Assembly: GCF_902459695.1 (NCBI RefSeq)
Contig: NZ_CABPRZ010000012.1
Coordinates: 115,868 to 179,867 of the forward strand
Source: Pandoraea terrae
GTDB lineage: Bacteria > Pseudomonadota > Gammaproteobacteria > Burkholderiales > Burkholderiaceae
DNA: 64,000 nucleotides
Direction: 5' to 3'
Shown here: in pieces, positions 45,609 to 54,833 of the stretch
How the letters are laid out: each line of letters opens with the position of its first letter
How positions within the stretch are numbered: position 1 is the first letter of the stretch
The notes under the pieces: generated by a model
Seen by the model: only the letters and a program-made list of their open reading frames with translations
What the model was told of the DNA's origin: nothing
Databases searched by the model: none
Position numbers and translations under genes: made by a program

Positions 45609-46997
45609 GTGGCGGCCCCTCGTCTCATGCTAGTTCCATTAATCGTCGCGTGCGCCCTGTTCATGGAAAACATGGACTCGACGGTCCTGTCCACGTCCCT
45701 GCCGCTGATCGCGCAAGATCTCGGCGAGAGTCCGATCGCCCTGAAACTCGCGTTGACGTCATATCTCGTCAGCCTCGCGGTTTTCATCCCGATCAGCGGC
45801 TGGATCGCCGATCGGTTCGGCACGCGAAACGTCTTCCGCTCGGCCATCGCACTGTTTGTGCTCGGCTCGGTGCTGTGCGGCATTTCCAGCACGTTGGGCG
45901 AGCTCGTCGCGGCGCGTTTTCTGCAAGGCGTGGGCGGCGCGATGATGGTGCCGGTCGGGCGCCTGGCCCTGCTCAAATCCGTGGAAAAGCGCGACATGGT
46001 GAAGGCGCTCAACACGCTGACCATCCCGGCGCTCATCGGCCCCGTGCTCGGCCCGCCACTGGGCGGCTTCATCACGACCTACTGGCACTGGCGCTGGATC
46101 TTCTTCATCAACGTGCCGGTCGGCGTCGTCGGCTTCGTGCTTGCAACGAAGTTCATTCCGGATCTTTTCGAGGACAATGTGCCGCCGCTCGACGTGATCG
46201 GCTTTGTGATGTCGGGCGTCGGATTGTCATCGCTGATGCTCGGCCTGTCGACCCTCGGCCGGCATCTGATTCCGACACCGGTGTCGATCGGCCTCGCGGT
46301 CCTTGGCGCGGCGTTGTTGTGGGCCTATGTCGTCCACGCGCGCCGCACCGCGCATCCGCTGTTGCGGCTCGATCTCTTCAAGGTGCCGACGTTTCGCGCG
46401 GGCGTTGTCGGCGGCACCCTGTTTCGCATCGGCGTGGGTGCGACGCCGTTCCTGCTGCCCCTGATGCTGCAGCTCGGCTTCGGCATGTCGCCGGTACAGT
46501 CGGGCTTGTTGACCTTCGTTTCCGCCGCCGGCGCGATGTTCATGAAGACGATCTCGCTGCGGATTCTGCAGCGTTTCGGTTTTCGGACGGTGCTGCTGGC
46601 CAATGCCGCGATCGCCTCGGCGACGATCGGCGGCTACGGCCTGTTCACCGCCGAGACGCCGCACGCAGTAATCCTTTGCGTGCTGCTGTTCGGCGGATGT
46701 TTCCGTTCGCTGCAGTTCACGAGTCTGAACGCGATTTCCTACGCTGACATCGAACCGTCGCGCATGAGCCAGGCGACGAGCCTGGCCAGCGTGGCGCAGC
46801 AGGTCTCGTTGAGCACCGGCATCACCATCGGCGCGGCCGCCCTGCAAACATCGATCGCGCTGCAAGGTCACGCGCACGTCGCGGCAAGCGATTTCCCGTG
46901 GGCGTTCCTCGTCGTCGCGCTCATCTCGGTTTCGTCGATCTTTTCCATCGCCAGGCTGTCGCGCAACGCCGGCAGCGAACTGGCGCGGCGGGCCTAG
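45609..46997 (+). CDS. MFS transporter, DHA2 (EmrB/QacA) type
   Basis: A 462-residue, 14-helix-type multidrug-efflux-like permease. Motif D1 is at the N-terminus (FMENMDSTVLSTSLPLIAQDL), motif A is GWIADRFGTRNVF, and motif C lies in TIPALIGPVLGPPLGGFI, characteristic of DHA drug/H+ antiporters. The start is a GTG at 45609. The cargo is unknown; no membrane-fusion partner is adjacent. Its stop is 4 bases from the convergent purU stop. Confidence 0.88.
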   Translation: MAAPRLMLVPLIVACALFMENMDSTVLSTSLPLIAQDLGESPIALKLALTSYLVSLAVFIPISGWIADRFGTRNVFRSAIALFVLGSVLCGISSTLGELVAARFLQGVGGAMMVPVGRLALLKSVEKRDMVKALNTLTIPALIGPVLGPPLGGFITTYWHWRWIFFINVPVGVVGFVLATKFIPDLFEDNVPPLDVIGFVMSGVGLSSLMLGLSTLGRHLIPTPVSIGLAVLGAALLWAYVVHARRTAHPLLRLDLFKVPTFRAGVVGGTLFRIGVGATPFLLPLMLQLGFGMSPVQSGLLTFVSAAGAMFMKTISLRILQRFGFRTVLLANAAIASATIGGYGLFTAETPHAVILCVLLFGGCFRSLQFTSLNAISYADIEPSRMSQATSLASVAQQVSLSTGITIGAAALQTSIALQGHAHVAASDFPWAFLVVALISVSSIFSIARLSRNAGSELARRA

Positions 46998-47001
46998 TCC
47001 A

Positions 47002-47874
47002 CTAGCGGAACACCACCGTCTTGTGCCCATTGAGCAGAATGCGGTGCTCTGCGTGATAACGCACCGCGCGCGCCAGCGCCACGCATTCCACGTCGCGGCC
47101 GATGGCGGTCAGTTGCTCCGGATCCATGGTGTGATCCACGCGCTCGACCTCCTGTTCGATGATCGGGCCTTCGTCGAGATCGGTCGTGACATAGTGCGCG
47201 GTCGCGCCGATCAGCTTCACGCCACGGTCGAATGCCTGAGAGTACGGCTTCGCGCCCTTGAAGCTCGGCAGGAACGAGTGGTGGATATTGATCGCGCGGC
47301 CCGCCAGTTTCCTGCACAGATCGCCTGACAGCACCTGCATGTAGCGGGCCAGCACCACGAGGTCGACGTTGTTGTCCTGCACCAGATCGAACACTTTCGC
47401 TTCTTGCGCGGCCTTCGATTCCGCTGTCGCGTTCATCAGCGGCAGATAATGGAACGGAATGTTATAGCTCGCGGCGAGCTGATAGAAATCCTTGTGGTTC
47501 GAGACGATCGCCGGGATTTCGATGTTCAATTGTCCGGTCTTGTAACGGAACAGCAGGTCGTTCAGGCAATGGCCGAACTTCGAGACCATCAGCATCACAC
47601 GCGGCTTGACCGTCGCGTCGACCATCTCCCATTGCATGTCAAATGTCTCGGCCAGCGGCGCGAACTCGCGTTGCAGGCTCGCCAGCTCGGCATCGCCCGG
47701 CAGCTGCTGGAAATGCACGCGCATGAAGAAGCCGCCCGTGAAGCGGTCATTGAACTGGGCCGAATCGAGGATGTTGCCGCCGCGCTCGACCAGGAAACCG
47801 GCCACCGCGTGGACGATGCCGGGACGGTCCGGGCAGGACAACTTCAGGATGTAGCTATGTTCGATCGGGGCCAT
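47002..47874 (-). CDS. purU: formyltetrahydrofolate deformylase
   Basis: A 290-residue enzyme that hydrolyses 10-formyl-THF to formate and THF, balancing one-carbon pools. The N-terminal ACT domain (about 5-85, LSCPDRPGIVHAVAGFLVERGGNI) is followed by the formyltransferase-like catalytic domain with NIHHSFLPSFKGAKPY (catalytic His) and DLDEGPIIEQEV (catalytic Asp). Length is normal. Close to a dimethylglycine/sarcosine dehydrogenase-like gene, whose demethylation also feeds THF-bound carbon. Confidence 0.96.
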   Translation of the reverse strand: MAPIEHSYILKLSCPDRPGIVHAVAGFLVERGGNILDSAQFNDRFTGGFFMRVHFQQLPGDAELASLQREFAPLAETFDMQWEMVDATVKPRVMLMVSKFGHCLNDLLFRYKTGQLNIEIPAIVSNHKDFYQLAASYNIPFHYLPLMNATAESKAAQEAKVFDLVQDNNVDLVVLARYMQVLSGDLCRKLAGRAINIHHSFLPSFKGAKPYSQAFDRGVKLIGATAHYVTTDLDEGPIIEQEVERVDHTMDPEQLTAIGRDVECVALARAVRYHAEHRILLNGHKTVVFR

Positions 47875-47950
47875 GAGTGCTCCTTGGGTTCAAGCAATGT
47901 CAATCTTCAAAATACTCTCGGGTGCGGCGCATGAAACGTCAGACCGCGCC

Positions 47951-48802
47951 TTACTCCTCCGGCGGATGAAACAGCGCCGCCATGCCGGCGCATTCATGTT
48001 CTCGCACCACGCCTTCGCGCATCAGGAAGTCGAGGCTGACAAGGCTCGCGTCGACCGTCATCGCGCCGCGCGCGATCACATCGCGCACATTGCCCGCGCT
48101 GCACAGCCAATGTGCACTCGCCTCGCCGTCCTGATTCGCCGGTACGAAGCTCGCGGGCAACGCCAGGTCGTAGACGAAAATCTGCTCGGCCTGCACCCCT
48201 TCGGGGATTTCCGCCAGCACGTGCAACGTGCGCCCGGGCGTCGCTTCACGCGCCAACGGTGCCGGAATGCCCGCTTCCTCCCAACACTCCTTCACCAGCG
48301 TATCGCCCACGCCGTACCCGTCGCCGATGCCGCCGCCGACGGCGTTATCGAGGCAGCCCGGGTCCGTAGACTTCAACACGCTGCGGCGGGCAATCCACAA
48401 CTGAGGCGCCTCGCCCGTGACGCGCGCCGGCACAAAGCCGTTGACGTGCACGGCGAACGTGCGCGTGCCGAAAAACCGCGCCGCGGCGCGCTCGATCCAG
48501 GCCAGCGGCGCGTCGTACAACCGCTGACGAATGGCATACCGCTCATTGCGCCACCCGACAATGACGCCCTCGGCGTGCAGGGCGGCGATCACCGGCTCGA
48601 GCGCGGCGGTACGCGCTTCGCACGAATCGTGGCGCGGATGAATACGGACGGCCAGCGAGCTGATCTCGAACACGTCCGGCCAGCGCCGCAAATGCTCGAC
48701 GTCACGGCGGCGAATCCAGCCAAAGCGCTGTGCGCCAATCACGAGCGGTACGTGCGCCGAATATTCAAAATGGCGCGCGGCGGCAATACAGGGAAAGGTC
48801 AT
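47951..48802 (-). CDS. Nudix hydrolase with N-terminal DUF4743 domain
   Basis: A 283-residue protein. The N-terminal half (about 1-110) resembles DUF4743, and a Nudix domain covers about 120-260. The Nudix box is recognisable in GGGIGDGYGVGDTLVKECWEEAGI (REUXEE core as KECWEEAG). Relatives are thiamine-pyrophosphokinase-linked or act on damaged thiamine phosphates; this is inference. The start MTFPCIAAARHF at 48802 was chosen over an Arg-rich upstream extension. It lies 76 bp upstream of purU on the same strand. Confidence 0.85.
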   Translation of the reverse strand: MTFPCIAAARHFEYSAHVPLVIGAQRFGWIRRRDVEHLRRWPDVFEISSLAVRIHPRHDSCEARTAALEPVIAALHAEGVIVGWRNERYAIRQRLYDAPLAWIERAAARFFGTRTFAVHVNGFVPARVTGEAPQLWIARRSVLKSTDPGCLDNAVGGGIGDGYGVGDTLVKECWEEAGIPAPLAREATPGRTLHVLAEIPEGVQAEQIFVYDLALPASFVPANQDGEASAHWLCSAGNVRDVIARGAMTVDASLVSLDFLMREGVVREHECAGMAALFHPPEE

Positions 48803-48922
48803 ACGGGAAACCTGGCGACGACGCCCGTCTTCACCGGCCGAAGCCCGCAAAGCGGCGCACTGATTTGAGGCAAAACCGTCATTTTACCGCCTGCCCGCCG
48901 GTTTCGTGCGCCCGTCGCCTGA

Positions 48923-51403
48923 TCAATCTTTCACGCGCTCGCCGGCCGGATCGTACGGCGAGCGCAAATGCACGCTCACGTCGAGCAAATCGCCCGCGAG
49001 ATCTACCTGGTATCGTCCGGACTGTACATATGCCGCGTCGGCCGAACCGTCGGGATGACCGACATATCCCAGCGCGACCGGGCAGCCGAGCGTGTGGCCA
49101 AAGGCCGCTGAAGTCACGAAACCGACGGGCTTGCCGTCGCGCAGGATCGCTTCACCGCCCCACAACATCCTGTCGGCGGCACCGTCGACGGTGATGACGG
49201 TCATCCGGCGCGCCACCCCTTCCGTCTTCGCCCGCAGCACCGCCTCCCGACCGAGAAACGGGATGCCGCTGGCCAATTTGCACGCGAAGCCCAGGCCCCC
49301 TTCGATCGGATTCGTATCGGGCGTCAGTTCGCGTCCCCATGCGCGGTAGCCCTTCTCGATGCGCAGCGAGTCGATGGCGTAGTACCCGGCGTTCACAAGC
49401 CCGAACGCCTTGCCCGCGGCATGCAGCGCTTCATACACGCCAACGGCGAATTCGACCGGCACGTAAAGCTCCCAGCCCAGTTCCCCGACGTAGGTCAGCC
49501 GCGTGGCGCGCACCGTTGCGTAGCCCAGGTCGATCTCGCGGCTGGTGCCGAACGGAAACGCGTCGTTGCCCAGATCGGCGCGTGTCAATGATTGCAGCAA
49601 CGCGCGCGATTTCGGCCCCATCACGGCGAGCACGGCATACTGCCCCGTCACATCGACAACCGTGCAGTGCTTGTCAGACGGAATTCGCCGCTCGAGCCAG
49701 TCATGATCGCGGGTCGTCTGCGCGGAACCGGTGACCATCAGATACTGATCGTCCGCCAGACGTGTGAGCGTGAAATCCGATTCGTACGTACCGCGCTCGT
49801 TGAGCATGCCAGTGTACACGGTCTTGCCCGGTGGCACCGCCACGTCGTTCGTGCACAGGTATTGGAGCACGGACTGGGCGTCGCGCCCCTTGATCAGCAA
49901 CTTGGAAAACGAACTCATGTCGAACAATGCCACGCCCTCGCGGCAGGCGCGGTGTTCGGCAGCGCTCCACGCATGCCAGTTCTGTTGGCCAAACGAGTAC
50001 TCGATCGTCGCTTGCGCGGGGGTCGGCGCGAAGAAGTTCGGCCGCTCCCATCCCATCTTGCTGCCGAAACACGCGCCGGCGGCGTGCAAATGCGCATACA
50101 GCGGCGAGCGGCGAAACGGCCGTGCCGTATCGAGCTCGCGATTCGGCCACGGCATGGCGTAGTGCAGGCCAAGGGTTTCCTTCACGCGATCGTGCAGCCA
50201 CGTGTCGTTGCCGTTAAAGCGCGCGAAGCGGCGAATATCAACGGGCCACAAGTCCATCGTCGGCTCACCCGCCACGATCCATTCGGCCAGCGCCATGCCC
50301 GCGCCGCCGGCGGACGCGATGCCCATGGAATTGAAGCCCGCGCCGACGTAGAAGTTACGCAGCTCCGGCGCTTCACCGAGCATGAAATTGTTGTCCGGCG
50401 TAAACGATTCAGGCCCGTTGTAGAACTGCTTGACCTGCGACGTCTGGAGCGCCGGCACGCGGATCAGCGCATTCTCCATGAGAATTTCAAACTGATCCCA
50501 GTCGTCGGGCAACAGCTGAAATTCGAAATTCTCCGGAATCCCGTTCATTCCCCACGGTTTGGCGTTCGGCTCGAAGCCGCCCATGACCAGGCCGCCCACT
50601 TCCTCCTTGAAGTAGATGAACCCGTCGGGATCGCGCATGACCGGCAAATCGGGATGCACGCCCTCGATGCGCTCCGTCACGATGTAGTAATGCTCCGCCG
50701 AGTGCAGCGGCACGGTCACGCCGCACATGCGGCCGACCGCCTTGGCCCATTGGCCCGCGCAATTGACGACGATGTCGGCGTCGATGCGCCCCTGTTCGCC
50801 TTCCTTGTTGCGCCACGACACGCCCGTGACGGTCCGCACGCCGGCCGGCTCGGCCGTGTGAATCTCCGTGAGTCGGGTGTTCTCGACAATCCGCACGCCG
50901 CGCATGCGCGCCCCGCGCGCCAGGGCCTGCGTCAGATCCGTCGGGTTGGCCTTGCCGTCGCCGGGGAGCCAGACGGCGCCGACCAGATCGTCCGTGCGCA
51001 TCGCCGGCCACAGTTCGCCGGCTTCCTTCGGCGAGATCACGTCGCACTGCACGCCGTACGCGCGGGCGACCGCCGCCGTGCGCTTGAGCTGCGTCATGCG
51101 CTCGGCCGTGCGTGCGACCGACACCGAGCCGCATTGCTTCCAGCCCGTGGCGAGCCCCGTTTCGGCCTCGAGCTCGCTGTAGAGCTTTGTCGAATAGCGG
51201 ATCAGCTTCGTCATGCTCTCTTGCGAGCGCAGTTGGCCGACGAGCCCCGCCGCATGCCAGGTCGTGCCGCACGATAACTGCCCCTGCTCGATGAGCACGA
51301 CGTCGCTCCAGCCGAGCTTGGCGAGGTGATACGCGACGGAACATCCGATGATCCCGCCGCCGATAATGACGACACGGGCATGTGCGGGCAATGCGCTGGC
51401 CAT
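48923..51403 (-). CDS. dimethylglycine/sarcosine dehydrogenase-like flavoprotein (FAD + GcvT domains)
   Basis: An 826-residue two-domain enzyme. The N-terminal half is a DAO-type FAD oxidoreductase (VVIIGGGIIGCSVAYHLAKLG at 10-30; GTTWHAAGLVGQLR covalent-FAD-type region; GFNSMGIASAGGAG). The C-terminal half from about 430 is a GcvT/aminomethyltransferase fold that binds tetrahydrofolate (YVGELGWELYVP, GLGFACKL). Together they oxidatively demethylate N-methyl compounds and capture the carbon on THF. Dimethylglycine, sarcosine or another N-methyl amine is the likely substrate; electron acceptor unknown. Confidence 0.88.
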   Translation of the reverse strand: MASALPAHARVVIIGGGIIGCSVAYHLAKLGWSDVVLIEQGQLSCGTTWHAAGLVGQLRSQESMTKLIRYSTKLYSELEAETGLATGWKQCGSVSVARTAERMTQLKRTAAVARAYGVQCDVISPKEAGELWPAMRTDDLVGAVWLPGDGKANPTDLTQALARGARMRGVRIVENTRLTEIHTAEPAGVRTVTGVSWRNKEGEQGRIDADIVVNCAGQWAKAVGRMCGVTVPLHSAEHYYIVTERIEGVHPDLPVMRDPDGFIYFKEEVGGLVMGGFEPNAKPWGMNGIPENFEFQLLPDDWDQFEILMENALIRVPALQTSQVKQFYNGPESFTPDNNFMLGEAPELRNFYVGAGFNSMGIASAGGAGMALAEWIVAGEPTMDLWPVDIRRFARFNGNDTWLHDRVKETLGLHYAMPWPNRELDTARPFRRSPLYAHLHAAGACFGSKMGWERPNFFAPTPAQATIEYSFGQQNWHAWSAAEHRACREGVALFDMSSFSKLLIKGRDAQSVLQYLCTNDVAVPPGKTVYTGMLNERGTYESDFTLTRLADDQYLMVTGSAQTTRDHDWLERRIPSDKHCTVVDVTGQYAVLAVMGPKSRALLQSLTRADLGNDAFPFGTSREIDLGYATVRATRLTYVGELGWELYVPVEFAVGVYEALHAAGKAFGLVNAGYYAIDSLRIEKGYRAWGRELTPDTNPIEGGLGFACKLASGIPFLGREAVLRAKTEGVARRMTVITVDGAADRMLWGGEAILRDGKPVGFVTSAAFGHTLGCPVALGYVGHPDGSADAAYVQSGRYQVDLAGDLLDVSVHLRSPYDPAGERVKD

Positions 51404-51472
51404 GGCAACTCCGATGAGAGAGACCGCGCGGCGGCGGCCGATGCATCACACAGTAATCGATGTGGTGGCTTA

Positions 51473-51488
51473 TTGCAATATTTTGCAA
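51473..51488. promoter_or_regulatory. paired TTGCAA palindromes in a divergent promoter region
   Basis: TTGCAA occurs at 51473-51478 and 51483-51488, 10 bases apart (one helical turn), in the 237-bp region between the dehydrogenase-like gene and phnD. Flanking TGTGG (51461) and CCACA downstream extend the symmetry. A candidate regulator or nucleoid-protein site; no assignment. Confidence 0.3.
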
Positions 51489-51640
51489 AATTAAAACACA
51501 CATTGCCACAGCAGGGTGACGGCGCGATGACAGGACCGGCGCACGTGTCACGGGGGCGTCACCGGAAGGTCACGACGCCTTCATGCGAGGCGGCAACAAT
51601 CGCTGCGGCCTATTCCGCCCCGTTTTGGAGACTTCCCGCC

Positions 51641-52627
51641 ATGCAACGCCGCCAATTCCTGAGCTCCGCCATCGCTGCCGCTACGCTGGTTTGCGCAGCG
51701 GGCACCCACGCCGAAACGCGCGTCATCAACTTCGGCGTGATCTCGACCGAATCGAGCGCCGGTCTGCGCGACGCGTGGACGCCGCTGTTCGACGACCTCG
51801 CCAAACGCACCGGCTACACGGTGAAGGGCTTTTTCGCGACGGACTATGCGGGCATCATCGAAGCGATGCGCTTCAACAAGATCCAGATGGCCTGGTATGG
51901 GAACAAGTCGGCGATGGAAGCCGTCGATCGCGCGAACGGCGAAGTATTTGCGCAGGTCCTGAAGGAAGACGGCACCGCCGGCTACTACTCGCTGCTGATC
52001 ACACGCAAGGACAGCCCGCTCAAGACACTCGACGACGTCTTCAAGAACGGCAAGAACCTGAACTTCGGTTATGGCGATCCGAATTCGACGTCGGGGTATC
52101 TGGTCCCGGGCTATTACGTGTTCGCCAAGAACAACATCGATCCGCAAAAGCTGTTCAAGTCGGTGCGGCCGTCGAATCACGAAACGAACCTGATGGCGGT
52201 GCTCAATGGTCAGGTCGATGTGGCGACGAACAACACGGAATCGTGGGATCGTTTCGAGCTGCGCTTCCCCGGCAAGCTCAACGACAATATCCGCGTGCTG
52301 TGGAAATCGCCGCTGATCGCCGGTGATCCGCTGGTGTGGCGCCGCGATTTGCCGCCGGAAGTCAAGGCGAAGATCAAGGACTTCATGCTGTCGTATGGCA
52401 AGACAGACCGCGAAAAGGTCATTCTCAAGCACTTGACGTATAGCGGCTTCAAGGCGTCGGACGACAGCCAGTTGATTCCGATCCGTCAGTTGGAGCTCTT
52501 CAAGGAGCGCCAGAAAGTGGCGAACGACACACACATGTCGGATACCGCGCGCGCCGCACGACTGAAGGAAATCGACACGAAGCTCGATGCGCTGGGCGGC
52601 GGCAGCACGACGGCTGCCGCGCAATAG
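51641..52627 (+). CDS. phnD: phosphonate ABC transporter substrate-binding protein, without PhnC/PhnE
   Basis: A 328-residue PhnD-type periplasmic binding protein. The signal peptide RRQFLSSAIAAATLVCAAGTHA carries a twin-arginine-like start, and the mature domain begins INFGVISTESSAGLRDAWTPLFDDLAKRTGYTVKGFFATDYAG, the PhnD hallmark. The motif GDPNSTSGYLVPGYYVF lines the ligand pocket. No phnC ATPase or phnE permease is in the window; they must be elsewhere if the protein is functional. The gene is convergent with phnN. Confidence 0.93.
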   Translation: MQRRQFLSSAIAAATLVCAAGTHAETRVINFGVISTESSAGLRDAWTPLFDDLAKRTGYTVKGFFATDYAGIIEAMRFNKIQMAWYGNKSAMEAVDRANGEVFAQVLKEDGTAGYYSLLITRKDSPLKTLDDVFKNGKNLNFGYGDPNSTSGYLVPGYYVFAKNNIDPQKLFKSVRPSNHETNLMAVLNGQVDVATNNTESWDRFELRFPGKLNDNIRVLWKSPLIAGDPLVWRRDLPPEVKAKIKDFMLSYGKTDREKVILKHLTYSGFKASDDSQLIPIRQLELFKERQKVANDTHMSDTARAARLKEIDTKLDALGGGSTTAAAQ

Positions 52628-52666
52628 TCGTCAATTTGGTCGGCAAACATCACCGCCGCCCCGCGT

Positions 52667-53230
52667 CTACGTCGATCGTTCAACGAGCAGATCGACGAGC
52701 GTCTCGCCCGCCGCCGCCAACGTGCCGTTGTTGGCAATGCGCGTGAGCGGGACGCCTGCGGGCGGCGTCCATTCGACGGCGTGCGCGACGCGTTGCGCCA
52801 AAGCCTCGCCCGCTTCCCGCCCCCGGCTCGCCAGTCTCGCCGCACGCACCGCCGTATCGACGTGAATCACCACCAGATGAAGCCGGCCGTCGTAGCGCTT
52901 CACCGCGCGTGACAAATGGGCACGCGAGCCATTCATGACCACGTCGCAGCCGGCGTCAAGCCATGTGTCGATCTCGATGCCCACGCCGTATCGGCAGCCG
53001 TGGCTGTCCCAATCCAAAGCGAACAGTCCGTGCGCCTTGCGTACTGCAAACTCGGAGAGGCTTAGCGCAATGTGATTCTCGCCGCCGGCGCTTTCCGGGC
53101 GCGTGATGTAGCGATGCGCGAACAGCACGGACGCCGGACTATCTCCCAAACGCTCGCGCGCGTAGCCGAGCAATGCATCTTTGCCTGCGCCCGACGGGCC
53201 CATCACATAGAACAGACGGCCACCGTTCAT
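52667..53230 (-). CDS. phnN: ribose 1,5-bisphosphate phosphokinase
   Basis: A 187-residue kinase that phosphorylates ribose 1,5-bisphosphate to PRPP, recycling the ribose left by C-P lyase. The P-loop GPSGAGKDAL is at 11-20, with HRYITRP (guanylate-kinase-like) near 40. It overlaps the DUF1045 gene by 4 bases, closing the phnF-DUF1045-phnN operon. Length and motifs fit PhnN. Confidence 0.93.
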   Translation of the reverse strand: MNGGRLFYVMGPSGAGKDALLGYARERLGDSPASVLFAHRYITRPESAGGENHIALSLSEFAVRKAHGLFALDWDSHGCRYGVGIEIDTWLDAGCDVVMNGSRAHLSRAVKRYDGRLHLVVIHVDTAVRAARLASRGREAGEALAQRVAHAVEWTPPAGVPLTRIANNGTLAAAGETLVDLLVERST

Positions 53231-54012
53231 GCCTCGTCTCCCATGCTCGCCCGGAGGGCAATGCGCTGCGCCAAATGAAACGGCTCACCCGCCCGGGCCT
53301 GTACGAAGATAGCAATGTCGTTGACCGGCAGCGGGCCCAACGCCGCCACGCGCGGCGCCCACCATGCGCGAATCGCCGTCGCGTCCGAGTCGCCGACACG
53401 GTCCGACAGCGTCATGTGAAAACGGAATTCTTCGCCGACGAACGGGTAGCCCCATCGCTGCAGCAGTGCGTCCTGCCGGGGCGTCAAGCCCGTTGCGCGT
53501 CGTTGCGCGAGTTCGTCCGGGGTGGCAGGCATGCGCAGCGCGTCGAGCGACGTCACACAGTCGTGCGCCAGTGCATCGATGGCTTCGCGGGCTGCTTGCC
53601 CGTGTGCCGGCCGCAAGGCCATGAACCCGCGAGTACCGTCTTCCTTCGCGCCCAGCAGTGCGGCGTGGACACTCACGTCGAAACCGCGATGACGCGCCGC
53701 CACGGCCATGGCCGCCGCACGCAGATCGGACACGCCAGCGCCATCGCGCAACCGCATGGGCGGCTTGAGCGTGGCATGCCAGCCATAGCGCCGCGCGTCG
53801 ATAGTGAGCCCGTGCAACGATTGCGACAATCCCGGCACGGCCGGGGCATCGCACGGTGCGCCCGACTGCGCGTCGCGGCCGAGCCAACGGCTGCCTTCAT
53901 ACCACCATGCCGAGTCCGACGGCGGCGCGTAATAGATCGCGAAGCGTGCTTCACGCAGATCGACGGCAGCCTCGTCGAGGGGCGTTACCGCGATGTCATC
54001 GCGCACCGTCAT
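53227..54012 (-). CDS. DUF1045 phosphonate-associated 2H phosphoesterase-like protein
   Basis: A 261-residue protein of the DUF1045 family found with C-P lyase genes. Two H-x-T-h motifs, His79-A-Thr81-L (YGWHATLKPP) and His199-M-Thr201-L (FRFHMTLSDR), define the 2H phosphoesterase catalytic pair. Since no phnP (cyclic ribose phosphate phosphodiesterase) is present, it may open 5-phosphoribosyl 1,2-cyclic phosphate; some 2H enzymes act on ADP-ribose 1'',2''-cyclic phosphate. It overlaps phnF and phnN by 4 bases each. Confidence 0.88.
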   Translation of the reverse strand: MTVRDDIAVTPLDEAAVDLREARFAIYYAPPSDSAWWYEGSRWLGRDAQSGAPCDAPAVPGLSQSLHGLTIDARRYGWHATLKPPMRLRDGAGVSDLRAAAMAVAARHRGFDVSVHAALLGAKEDGTRGFMALRPAHGQAAREAIDALAHDCVTSLDALRMPATPDELAQRRATGLTPRQDALLQRWGYPFVGEEFRFHMTLSDRVGDSDATAIRAWWAPRVAALGPLPVNDIAIFVQARAGEPFHLAQRIALRASMGDEA

Positions 54013-54773
54013 GACGGCTCTCCCTGCACGACGAGCTGCATGCGGTCCGCGGCAAAGTACGCGACGCCGTACTTTACCGGTGCACCCACGTCGTCCACAT
54101 CGACACTCTCGACCGTCAGCACCGGCTGCTGGCGGTTGATGGCCAGATAACGCGCCATCTCGGCATCGGGCAAGCGTGCGCCGATCCGACTCTCCTTGCG
54201 CGTGTAATCCGTTACGCCATGCGCGGCCAGCATCGCGCTGATGGTCTCGCTTCGGCGAAACGCCGCTTCGAGCTCGGCAAAACGCCGCGCGGGGAAATAG
54301 TTGTGACTGTATGCCAGCGGCACGCCGATGCCGCCGTCGTCGCTCACGCTGCGACGCAGAATCTCCACGCGAAACACCTGCGCGCCAGCACGCAGCCCAA
54401 GTGCACGCGCCACAATCGGCTCGGCTGCCCCTTTGCGGACCGACAGAATCTGTTGCGTCGCCTTGAGGTTGTGCTGCTCCAGGTTCTCCGAGAAGCGGGT
54501 GCGGCGGCCGATCACGTAATCGATCGCGCCGGCCTGCACGAAAGTGCCGCGCCCATGTTCGACGTTGACGAGACCCTGCTCCGCAAGTCCAAGGATCGCG
54601 CGGCGCACGGTATGACGATTCACGCCGAAGCGACCGGCCAGATCGGTCTCGCTGGGTAGCCGGTCATCCGGCTGGCCTTCGCCGTAACGGCGTTCACCGA
54701 TTTCGGTGGCCAGGATCTGCGCGATCTGCCGCCAGACGGCGACGCCAGCGCCGCGTTCGAGTTGTGTTGTCAT
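54009..54773 (-). CDS. phnF: GntR/HutC-family repressor of the C-P lyase genes
   Basis: A 254-residue GntR regulator of the HutC subfamily. The winged helix (about 12-78, RLPSETDLAGRFGVNRHTVRRAILGLAEQGLV) is followed by a UTRA ligand-binding domain (about 95-245; FSENLEQHNL, ARPLGL-type RALGLRAGAQVFRVEILRR). Start ATG 54773 was chosen; an upstream in-frame start adds six residues. Divergent from phnG, it probably represses both arms through the palindrome at 54845-54860, which overlaps its own promoter. Confidence 0.92.
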   Translation of the reverse strand: MTTQLERGAGVAVWRQIAQILATEIGERRYGEGQPDDRLPSETDLAGRFGVNRHTVRRAILGLAEQGLVNVEHGRGTFVQAGAIDYVIGRRTRFSENLEQHNLKATQQILSVRKGAAEPIVARALGLRAGAQVFRVEILRRSVSDDGGIGVPLAYSHNYFPARRFAELEAAFRRSETISAMLAAHGVTDYTRKESRIGARLPDAEMARYLAINRQQPVLTVESVDVDDVGAPVKYGVAYFAADRMQLVVQGEPS

Positions 54774-54833
54774 GAAATTGACACCAGGCAAATGTGTAAT
54801 GAGGGCGCTCGCTTCCCCCGCTCACCCCGATTG

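Noticed and set aside
53173..54150. 325-codon plus-strand open frame opposite DUF1045
   Set aside because: DUF1045 on the minus strand has both HxT motifs and 4-base overlaps with its operon partners; the plus frame has none of these.
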